From contig DEAY01000235.1 of NCBI GenBank assembly GCA_002348345.1, positions 1 through 24,234 of the forward strand: a stretch of 24,234 nt of DNA, given 5' to 3'. Shown here piece by piece: positions 8,016 to 15,866 of the stretch; within the stretch, counting starts at the first letter, position 1, and each line of letters starts with the position of its first letter. The position numbers were made by a program, and so were the translations under genes. A model generated the notes under the pieces. The model did no database searches. It was not told where the DNA came from and saw nothing but the letters and a program-made list of their open reading frames with translations. The DNA is from Verrucomicrobia bacterium UBA2970. Lineage in GTDB: Bacteria > Verrucomicrobiota > Verrucomicrobiia > Limisphaerales > AAA164-E04.

Positions 8016-11000
8016 ATGAACGGAAACCCTCCTCCAGGACCGCGGGTTTCCTTGATTGCCATTGGTCTGGGCCTGCTCACAGGGATGAGTCCCCTTCAGG
8101 GCCGGGCCGCGACCGCCCTCTCCTGGATCGATCAGTCGGGGTATCGGACAACACCTGCAAGCCCAAGCGAGCGAGGCCCGGACGGGTTTTCGCTTGTCCC
8201 GATTGATTCCACCGGAATCACGTTTCGCAACCACCTTGCCAACCGGCGTTCGCTCGAACGGCGCGGACTCCTGAGCGGTTCCGGGGTCGCCGCCGGTGAC
8301 ATCGATGGGGATGGGTGGTGTGATCTTTATTTTTGCGGATTGGATTCACCCAACGAGCTCTATCGCAACCGAGGCCAATGGCAATTTGAACAAGTGCCCC
8401 CCACCGGCGGCATTGACTGTGCCAATACCGACGCGACGGCCGCCGCCCTCGCCGACATTGATGGAGACGAGGATCTTGATCTCATCGTGACGGCCTCGGG
8501 AAACGGAGTCCGCCTCTTCCTCAACGACGGACGGGGTGCCTTCTCCGAATCCACCCGGGAGGCCAATCTCACCTCCACCTTGGGGAGCATGTCGATCGCG
8601 CTTGCCGACATCGAGGGAGACGGGGACCTCGATCTCTATGTGGCCAATTTTCGCCCCACCACTGTCATGGATGAAGCCTCGACCCGATTTCAGGGAAAGA
8701 ACATCAAAGGCGTCCCCACGGTCACGCATGTCAACGGACGGCCCACCACCCTTCCCCTCTACACCAATCGATTCATCATTTCCCCCTCCAACAAGATTCT
8801 GGAGCTGGGACAAGTCGACCAACTATTCCTCAATGATGGTAAGGGCCGTTTTACAGAATTGCCGTTCACCTCCGGAAGATTCCGCGATGAATCCGGAAGG
8901 CCACTGGAGGATCCTCCCCGTGACTGGGGACTGGCCGTCCAAATGCGAGACTTTACCGGCGACGGCGCACCCGACATCTACGTCTGCAACGATCTCTACA
9001 CGCCAGACCGAATCTGGATCAATCAAGGCGGAGGCCTCTTTCAAGCCCTCCCTCAGCTCGCCCTGCGCAGCACCAGCACCTTCTCCATGGGTTCGGACTT
9101 CGCCGACATCGATCGAGATGGTGACATGGATTTCTTCGTCGTCGACATGCTCAGCCCGGACCATCAAAAGCGGCACGTCCAGGTGAACATGGTTCCCCCC
9201 CGCCCCAATCAGGTCGGGCTCAACGAAAACCGACAGCAGATTCTGAGGAACACCCTCCAACTCAACCTGGGGGACAACACCTTCGCTGAAATCTCCCATT
9301 TCTCAGGGCTGGCCGCGACGGATTGGTCCTGGGGCCCGATCTTTCTCGATGTCGACTTGGACGGCTACGAGGACGTTCTCGTGACCAATGGACAGCTTCG
9401 CGACTTCCAAAACGTGGATCATGCCATGCGACTCGAATCGATTCGAAAGCAGCGCAAGGTTTCGCTGGCGGAATTCCGAAAGTTGATCAACGAATATCCC
9501 GAACTGAGCACCCCGAACTTTGCCTTCCGCAACCAGGGGGACCTTCGGTTCGAGGACATGAGTGGTCGATGGGGATTCGATCAAGATGGAATTTCACAGG
9601 GCATGGCCCTGGCCGATCTCGACAATGACGGCGACCTCGACGTCATCCAAAACAACCTCCACGAGGCTCCCCATCTCCTCCGCAACCAAAGCGCCAAACC
9701 TCGAATCCGGGTTCAACTCAAGGGGCGGGCACCGAACACCAAGGGCGTGGGGGCCCGAATCGAAGTCGTGGGGGCCGCTGTGCCTCAGACTCAGGAAATC
9801 CTCAGCGGCGGCCGTTACCTTTCCTCCGATCAACCGACTCGGACCTTCGCCGCACCCGACCCCGGTGACACCGCGACGATCCGTGTCACCTGGAGATCAG
9901 GGAGCACCACGGAGCTCAACCAGATCGCTCCCAATACCATTTGCGAAATTTTTGAACCGAACGCCAAACCCGGTTCGGCCATCGACCAATCCAAACCCTC
10001 CGAGCGCTCGATCCGGTTTGCCGAACTCTCTCCCGATCTTGGTCATGTCCACCGAGACACCCCCTTCAACGATATGGAACGTCAACCCCTGTTGCCCAAT
10101 CGGCTCAGCCAACAGGGCCCCCCATTGGCCTGGATCGACATCAACGGGGATTCCTGGGACGACCTGCTGGTGGGATCCGGTCGAGGCGGTCCTCTCGGCG
10201 TCTACCGGAACCTTCATGGAGAAGGGTTTCAACCTCTCGACCAGCGACTAACCCAGATCCCATCGGCACGCGACTACACCGCCATCCTCCCCTGGACATC
10301 GGATCCCGGAAGACTGTTGATTGGGCTGAGCAACTACGAAGACGGGATCGCGACGGGAGATGCCATCAGCGAGATGAATTTGACCTCAGATCGCGTCCAA
10401 TCGCTCCTTAACGCTCGCTCTCACAGCTTTGGCGCCCTGGCCCTGGCCGATCTCGACCGCGATGGCGACCTCGACCTTTTTGTCGGAGGGCGATTCCACC
10501 CGGGACGCTATCCGGAACCGACCGATTCAATGATCCTAGAGAATGTCGCCGGAGAACTTCAAGTGGCCCAAACAATTCGATCGCTCGGGATGGTCACCGG
10601 AGCCGTCTTCACAGACCTTGACGGAGATGCGCGACCCGAGTTGGTGGTGGGACGAGAGTGGGGTTCCCTGAAGATCTTCAAAGGCGATTTAAAGTCGATG
10701 CAGGATGCCACGCACGACTGGGGCATCCCCCATCTTTCCGGTTGGTGGAACGGGGTTACCAGCGGAGACTTCAATAATGACGGAAGGATGGATCTGATCG
10801 CGACGAACTGGGGCAGCAACCATAAGTTTTCATACTCGATCGAACGGCCGCTTCGTCTTTACTATGGCGATTTGGATCGAAACGGGCAACTTGATTTGGT
10901 CGAGTCATACCTCGATTTTAAATCGAAGCGAGAGTTCCCCGTTCGATCCTTGCGGACGGTGGGCTTGGCCCTCCCTTCCCTAAGAGCTCGAGTCCCGACC

Positions 11001-11732
11001 TTTGAGACCTATGCCAAGCGTTCACTCTCCGAAATCTATGGCGAAGGGCTCAAGCGCTTGGAGTCGGTAAGTGTGAATCACCTGGAGCATACCGTCTTTC
11101 TCAACCATGGAACGACGATGACCCCAAAGCCTCTCCCCACGCTTGCTCAACTGGCCCCGGCGTTCGGGGTGGCAGTCGCCGATTTCGATGCCGACGGATT
11201 CGAAGACGTGTTTCTCTGCCAAAACTTCTTTGCCACCAGTCCCGGTACTCATCGATACGACGCGGGCAGGGGACTGGTGCTTCGAGGAAACGGGGATGGA
11301 TCCTTTGAAGCGCTCCCTCACCATCATACTGGCATTACGATTTACGGTGAGCAGAGAGCCGTCGCCCTGTCGGACTTTAACCATGACCGCCGAATGGACA
11401 TTGCCGTGACTCAGAATGGTGCCTCCACCAAGGTGTTTGCCAACCATTCGCCTCGGCAAGGAATTCGCGTTCGACTCAGCGGGACACAAGGAAATCCATC
11501 CGCCATCGGCGCCCAGGCCAGACTCGAGTGGGCGGAGGGAAAGGGTCCTGTTAAGGAATGGCACGCTGGGTCCGGTTGGATGTCCACCGACAGCCCGACC
11601 TTGGTTTTCGGCAGCCCCAAACCGCCAACACTCATCTGGGTTCGATGGCCCGACGGGCGTGAAACCCGCAGCCGGCTACCGCAGGAAAGCGAGTCCGTGA
11701 CCATCGACGCCTCCGGAAAGATCGCCCCCTAG
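8016..11732 (+). CDS. Exported FG-GAP/VCBS double propeller protein with two ASPIC/UnbV domains (copy 1)
   Basis: This 1238-residue protein is probably secreted. The N-terminus has R10, a hydrophobic core at about 11-24 and a likely signal peptidase site near GRAATA (about 31-34). It contains 14 calcium-loop motifs of the D-x-D-x-D-G-x-x-D kind. Seven fall between about residues 94 and 540 (for example DIDGDGWCD, DLDNDGDLD), followed by an ASPIC/UnbV domain at about 563-645. Seven more fall between about 707 and 1130 (DINGDSWDD to DFNHDRRMD), followed by a second ASPIC/UnbV domain at about 1148-1233. FG-GAP repeats form integrin-like beta-propeller blades, and the family is related to CRTAC1. 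Its biochemical role in bacteria is not known; surface binding of polymers or proteins is a guess. A paralogue starts 5 bases downstream, so the two are almost surely co-transcribed. Confidence 0.93.
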   Translation: MNGNPPPGPRVSLIAIGLGLLTGMSPLQGRAATALSWIDQSGYRTTPASPSERGPDGFSLVPIDSTGITFRNHLANRRSLERRGLLSGSGVAAGDIDGDGWCDLYFCGLDSPNELYRNRGQWQFEQVPPTGGIDCANTDATAAALADIDGDEDLDLIVTASGNGVRLFLNDGRGAFSESTREANLTSTLGSMSIALADIEGDGDLDLYVANFRPTTVMDEASTRFQGKNIKGVPTVTHVNGRPTTLPLYTNRFIISPSNKILELGQVDQLFLNDGKGRFTELPFTSGRFRDESGRPLEDPPRDWGLAVQMRDFTGDGAPDIYVCNDLYTPDRIWINQGGGLFQALPQLALRSTSTFSMGSDFADIDRDGDMDFFVVDMLSPDHQKRHVQVNMVPPRPNQVGLNENRQQILRNTLQLNLGDNTFAEISHFSGLAATDWSWGPIFLDVDLDGYEDVLVTNGQLRDFQNVDHAMRLESIRKQRKVSLAEFRKLINEYPELSTPNFAFRNQGDLRFEDMSGRWGFDQDGISQGMALADLDNDGDLDVIQNNLHEAPHLLRNQSAKPRIRVQLKGRAPNTKGVGARIEVVGAAVPQTQEILSGGRYLSSDQPTRTFAAPDPGDTATIRVTWRSGSTTELNQIAPNTICEIFEPNAKPGSAIDQSKPSERSIRFAELSPDLGHVHRDTPFNDMERQPLLPNRLSQQGPPLAWIDINGDSWDDLLVGSGRGGPLGVYRNLHGEGFQPLDQRLTQIPSARDYTAILPWTSDPGRLLIGLSNYEDGIATGDAISEMNLTSDRVQSLLNARSHSFGALALADLDRDGDLDLFVGGRFHPGRYPEPTDSMILENVAGELQVAQTIRSLGMVTGAVFTDLDGDARPELVVGREWGSLKIFKGDLKSMQDATHDWGIPHLSGWWNGVTSGDFNNDGRMDLIATNWGSNHKFSYSIERPLRLYYGDLDRNGQLDLVESYLDFKSKREFPVRSLRTVGLALPSLRARVPTFETYAKRSLSEIYGEGLKRLESVSVNHLEHTVFLNHGTTMTPKPLPTLAQLAPAFGVAVADFDADGFEDVFLCQNFFATSPGTHRYDAGRGLVLRGNGDGSFEALPHHHTGITIYGEQRAVALSDFNHDRRMDIAVTQNGASTKVFANHSPRQGIRVRLSGTQGNPSAIGAQARLEWAEGKGPVKEWHAGSGWMSTDSPTLVFGSPKPPTLIWVRWPDGRETRSRLPQESESVTIDASGKIAP

Positions 11733-11737
11733 AATCG

Positions 11738-14700
11738 ATGCATCGCTTCACCCCCTATCTCCTGCTGACCCTCCTTCTGGGACCGCGATGTCTCGGGGCC
11801 ATCTCCACCCTCTCCTGGAAATCCTTCGGCCCGCACCGAGTCACCGAGCTCCGAGTCGAGGATCAGGGCCGACCGGGGTTCCGGGCAATGCCTCCTGAGG
11901 AGACGGGAGTCACCTTTGCCAACCAACTTACGGACCGCCAGGTCGCCGAGAACCGCATTCGAGAAAACGGCTCCGGGGTGGCCCTGGGAGACGTCAATGG
12001 CGATGCCTGGACCGATATCTACCTTTGCCGCCTGGACGGTCCCAATGCCCTCTATCTCAATCGAGGAAACTGGAGATTCGAGGAGGTCGCTTTGGATTCA
12101 GGAATCGCTCGCCCCGGCCGATTCTCGACGGGTGCCGCCTTCGCGGATGTGGATGGCGATGGGGATCTGGACCTCCTGGCGACCAGCATCGGCGGCGGCG
12201 TTCAGATTTATCACAACGATGGGTCGGGCCAGTTCAGCGCCGACACGCAGTCCAACCTGATTCCCCAATTGGGCGCGTCCTCGCTCGCCATCGCGGATAT
12301 CAACAACGACGGTGATTTGGATTTCTATGTGGCCAACTATCGAACCACCACCATCCGCGATGGGAGGGACTCGGCCAGTGCGGAGGTTAAGCGAATCAAC
12401 GGTGAGATCGTGGTGACTCCGGAAGACCGTTTTCGGGCTCTTGAGACCCCGAATGGTAGCCTCACCATTGTTGAGCGTGGAGAACCCGATATTCTCTACG
12501 TCAATCGAGGGAAGGGCATCTTCACCCCCGTTCCCTGGAACAGCGGGGCGTTCCTGAATGCCCGACGCCAGCCGCTCAAGACGGCCCCGCGTTTCTGGAG
12601 CCTGAGCGCGCTGTTTCATGATCTCAATGGAGACCAACACCCCGAACTTTATGTCTGCAACGACTTCGCCTTTTCCCAGGATCAGTTCTACTTCAGCCGT
12701 CAGGGGCGACAGTTTCAGACCTACTCCCCCTACAGTTTCCGCTCCATCAGCCTATCGTCCATGGCCGTCGACGTGTCTGATCTTGACCGGGATGGGGACC
12801 AGGACTTACTGGTGGTCGAAATGCTCAGTCGCGATCCCGCCTATCGCCAGCGGCAGCGGGCCAACGCCCTGAGTCTCCGTCAAATGCCTCCTCCCCTCAC
12901 CGATCCGGCCTTCGTCCCCGAGATCCTTCGCAATACACTTTTTCTCAATCGCGGGGACCACTCATTTGCGGAGGTTGCCCAATTCTCAGGACTCGACGCC
13001 ACCGAGTGGTCCTGGGGCGTGGCCTTTCTGGATGTCGATCTTGACGGGTGGGAAGACTGCCTGGTCACCAACGGCAACTTTCATGACGTGATCGATGCCG
13101 ACGCTACAAAGCGACTTGAGCAGATGGGCGAAGGCTCAAGCTTGGAGGAGGATGTCAAGCGGCTCCAACTCTTTCCCCGCCTCGAGCTCGCCAACCTGGC
13201 CTTTCGAAATCTCGGCAACCTCCGGTTTGAAGAAATGGGTCGGACTTGGGGATTTGACACAAAAGGGATCTCCCACGGCCTGGCCCTCGGCGATCTCGAC
13301 AACGATGGAGATCTCGACGTCGTGGTCAACCATTTGAACGATCCCGCCGGCCTTTATCAGAACACAACGCCCGCGCCACGAATCGCGGTTCGACTGCGGG
13401 GGGCTGGGGAAAACCGTTTTGGCATCGGCGCTAGCATTGAACTGACCAGCGCCGACCTTCCGCAAAGTCAGTCCATGATCGCCGGCGGCCGTTACCTATC
13501 GGGAGACGATCCCATTCAATGCTTTGCCGTGCCCGATCTGGAAGAAGCCAAGCTCACGGTCACCTGGCGTAACAACCGCCGCACGGTGATTGAGCCGTTG
13601 GAGCCCAATCGGCTCTACGAGATTCACGAAACCCCGGCGACCCTGCCTCCCGACCGTCAGCCCCAGGAACGGCCAACCCCCATTTTTGCTCCCAGCGAAG
13701 TCACGCTCCCGTCCCGCCACCGCGAAGCACCCTTCAACGACTTGGAACGCCAACCGCTTCTCTCTCGATTGTATAGCCGGCTAGGTCCCTCTTTGGCTTG
13801 GTTTGACCTGAACCGTGACGGCTGGGACGACCTCATCATGGGGTCGGGTCGAGGAGGGCGAGTGGCCGTCTTCATCAATCAGCAAGCAACCCGTTTTTCC
13901 GAACAAGCGACGCCTCCACTGAGCACGCCAATCCCCCGGGATTTAGGTGCCATTCTTGGCACAAGGGATCGTGCCGGAAACGCCGTTGTCCTGGCCAGTG
14001 CCTCGAATTACGAGGATGGCAGCCCTCGGGGAACCGGGGTCTATCAATACGAACTGGCGAGTCAACGTCGGCTCGAAGCCATCCCTTCCAGCCCATCGAG
14101 CTTTGGCCCCCTCGCCCTCTCAGACATCGACGGCGATGGTGATCTTGACCTCTTTGTGGGAGGGCGAATCGTCCCCGGCCGCTATCCGGAAGCCGCTAGC
14201 TCCCATATTTACCTCCAAGACCCGGAGGGTTGGCGGCTCGACAGCAACCATGAACGCGTCTTCAAGGATCTCGGGCTGGCCAGCGCGGCTTCCTTCGCTG
14301 ATCTCAACGGGGATCACCGGCCGGATCTGATCGTGGCGCTGGAATGGGGACCCATCCGGGTTTTTCTTAATGAGCAGGGAACCCTGAGAGACGCCACCGC
14401 AACCTGGGGGCTCCTCGGGCACACGGGTTGGTGGAACGGAATCGCAACCGGGGATTTCAATAATGACGGTCACCTCGATCTGGTTGCCTCGAACTGGGGG
14501 CGAAACACTCGCTATCAAGCGTACCGGGCGCAGCCCCTCTCCATCCACTACGGACGCTTCAATCGCTCGAACCGACTCACCTCGATCGAATCGTTCCACG
14601 ATCCTCTGTCCGGTCAAAACAAACCCTGGATTGATCTCGACTTGTTGGCTCAGGATCTCCCCGAACTCAAGCGTCGATTCCCCACCTATCGCGCTTTCTC

Positions 14701-15400
14701 AGAAGCCAGTCTGGAGACGATCTTGGCTCCCTATCGTGGGCAAACGAAACAACTTGGCGCCACCACCTTGGAACACCACGTCTTTCTCAACGAAGGCACC
14801 CAATTCTCCGCCATTCCCTTGCCAGATGAAGCTCAGTTTTCCCCCGCGTTTGGTCTCGGCGTCGCCGACTTTGACGGAGACGGCAACCACGACATCGCCC
14901 TCGCCCAAAACTTTTTTCACCTGGAGCCCACCCTCTCACGATACGACGCCGGACGCGGCCTCCTCATGCTCGGTCAGGGCGACGGTACCTTTCGCACCCT
15001 GACGGGCAACGAGAGTGGCATCCGGCTCTATGGGGAACAGCGAGCACTCGCCCTGAGCGACTATGACCGCGACGGTCGCATCGATCTGGCGACATCGGAA
15101 TCCCATGGCCCGGTCCATCTGCTTCGAAACGTTTCCGGAACACCGGGACTTCGAGTGACGCTTGAGGGGCCCCCGTCCAATCCCGAGGCGATCGGGACCC
15201 AGGTCCGTCTCGGGGCCCCCGACCACTGGGGACCCGTCACCGAGATCAAAACGGCGACCGGCTATTGGTCACAAGACTCCAACCAAATCGTGATCTACGG
15301 CCCCAGCCGGGAGCACCTCTGGATTCGCTGGCCTGACGGCCAGGAAGTCATCAAGGATCTCCCCCCTGACGCGCGGGAGTTCAAGGCGACTCAAATGTAG
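11738..15400 (+). CDS. Exported FG-GAP/VCBS double propeller protein with two ASPIC/UnbV domains (copy 2)
   Basis: This 1220-residue protein is a paralogue of the gene just upstream, with the same layout. A signal peptide (hydrophobic about 7-20, likely cut after CLGA near residue 21) is followed by seven calcium-type loops at about 84-525, an ASPIC/UnbV domain at about 546-630, seven further blade positions at about 689-1115, and a final ASPIC/UnbV domain at about 1137-1217. In the block TEWSWG...RLE (about 421-460), 25 of 40 residues match the first copy by my count, so the two are related but long diverged. One loop, aligned with DLDRNGQLD of copy 1, has decayed here to RFNRSNRLT (near residue 939) and has lost its acidic ligands. 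The ATG at 11738 follows the previous stop by 5 bases and lacks a strong ribosome site, which fits reinitiation or coupling. The function is unknown. Confidence 0.93.
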   Translation: MHRFTPYLLLTLLLGPRCLGAISTLSWKSFGPHRVTELRVEDQGRPGFRAMPPEETGVTFANQLTDRQVAENRIRENGSGVALGDVNGDAWTDIYLCRLDGPNALYLNRGNWRFEEVALDSGIARPGRFSTGAAFADVDGDGDLDLLATSIGGGVQIYHNDGSGQFSADTQSNLIPQLGASSLAIADINNDGDLDFYVANYRTTTIRDGRDSASAEVKRINGEIVVTPEDRFRALETPNGSLTIVERGEPDILYVNRGKGIFTPVPWNSGAFLNARRQPLKTAPRFWSLSALFHDLNGDQHPELYVCNDFAFSQDQFYFSRQGRQFQTYSPYSFRSISLSSMAVDVSDLDRDGDQDLLVVEMLSRDPAYRQRQRANALSLRQMPPPLTDPAFVPEILRNTLFLNRGDHSFAEVAQFSGLDATEWSWGVAFLDVDLDGWEDCLVTNGNFHDVIDADATKRLEQMGEGSSLEEDVKRLQLFPRLELANLAFRNLGNLRFEEMGRTWGFDTKGISHGLALGDLDNDGDLDVVVNHLNDPAGLYQNTTPAPRIAVRLRGAGENRFGIGASIELTSADLPQSQSMIAGGRYLSGDDPIQCFAVPDLEEAKLTVTWRNNRRTVIEPLEPNRLYEIHETPATLPPDRQPQERPTPIFAPSEVTLPSRHREAPFNDLERQPLLSRLYSRLGPSLAWFDLNRDGWDDLIMGSGRGGRVAVFINQQATRFSEQATPPLSTPIPRDLGAILGTRDRAGNAVVLASASNYEDGSPRGTGVYQYELASQRRLEAIPSSPSSFGPLALSDIDGDGDLDLFVGGRIVPGRYPEAASSHIYLQDPEGWRLDSNHERVFKDLGLASAASFADLNGDHRPDLIVALEWGPIRVFLNEQGTLRDATATWGLLGHTGWWNGIATGDFNNDGHLDLVASNWGRNTRYQAYRAQPLSIHYGRFNRSNRLTSIESFHDPLSGQNKPWIDLDLLAQDLPELKRRFPTYRAFSEASLETILAPYRGQTKQLGATTLEHHVFLNEGTQFSAIPLPDEAQFSPAFGLGVADFDGDGNHDIALAQNFFHLEPTLSRYDAGRGLLMLGQGDGTFRTLTGNESGIRLYGEQRALALSDYDRDGRIDLATSESHGPVHLLRNVSGTPGLRVTLEGPPSNPEAIGTQVRLGAPDHWGPVTEIKTATGYWSQDSNQIVIYGPSREHLWIRWPDGQEVIKDLPPDAREFKATQM

Positions 15401-15653
15401 CCATCCGAGCTCACCCCGGAGGTCCAGAGCCCTGCCCACAATCCGTATCGAACCCCGGGGAACGACCCTTCTCCCGATCACAGCCCAAGGTAGGCCTCGG
15501 GTCTTCCGCAGAGGGGTCGGTCAAGGATCCCGAAGACGGGCCATCCTGCTCAACGTTTCGCCATCTCATAGGGCCGGAATGAACGAGGCGACAAACGAGG
15601 GGGTTTGCGACGGACCTCCCTGTTCATCAAACCATCCTTTTGATCGCGGTCGG

Positions 15654-15659
15654 TTGACA
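15654..15659 (+). promoter_or_regulatory. Possible -35 hexamer TTGACA upstream of the sulfatase
   Basis: This is an exact match to the sigma-70 -35 consensus, 207 bases before the sulfatase ATG. No good -10 lies 16-18 bases downstream; the nearest A/T-rich stretch (AAATAAAAG at 15671-15679) is too close. It is a candidate only. Confidence 0.25.
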
Positions 15660-15735
15660 GAATCCGCCTCAAATAAAAGTCTTCCCTCTTCCATAACCGG
15701 TCAATGACACGCCGGTGGACGGAACTTTCCTCCTT

Positions 15736-15755
15736 TCACTGAGGTCGTACAGTGA
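15736..15755. promoter_or_regulatory. Inverted repeat TCACTG-N8-CAGTGA, possible operator
   Basis: These are perfect 6-base arms at 15736-15741 and 15750-15755 with an 8-base spacer, about 110 bases before the sulfatase ATG. The spacing fits a dimeric regulator site as well as a weak hairpin. No T run follows, so it is not an obvious terminator. Confidence 0.3.
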
Positions 15756-15777
15756 CTGCCACGATCAATCCCGATCA

Positions 15778-15793
15778 AACGTCGCTAGACGTT
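15778..15793. promoter_or_regulatory. Inverted repeat AACGTC-GCTA-GACGTT, possible operator or leader hairpin
   Basis: These are perfect 6-base arms around a 4-base centre, 73 bases upstream of the sulfatase ATG and 22 bases after the previous inverted repeat. It could be an operator or a small hairpin in the 5' leader. No T run follows. Confidence 0.3.
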
Positions 15794-15866
15794 CCCCGCA
15801 CCTCATGATGATCATCCCCAACAAAAGGACTGGCGCCAAACGACCTTTGCGTTTAAATCAACGGCG

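Larger units (their letters stand above)
15401..15866. other. 466-base intergenic region upstream of the sulfatase
   Basis: No protein-like frame is visible on either strand. The first part, after the propeller genes, has a CCCCGGGG palindrome but no T-run terminator. The second part holds a TTGACA hexamer and two perfect inverted repeats listed separately, as expected of a regulated promoter region for the sulfatase gene. Confidence 0.5.

Noticed and set aside
8016..15400. Recent tandem gene duplication by recombination
   Set aside because: The two copies are clearly diverged at protein and DNA level (25 of 40 identical residues in a conserved block), so the duplication is old.
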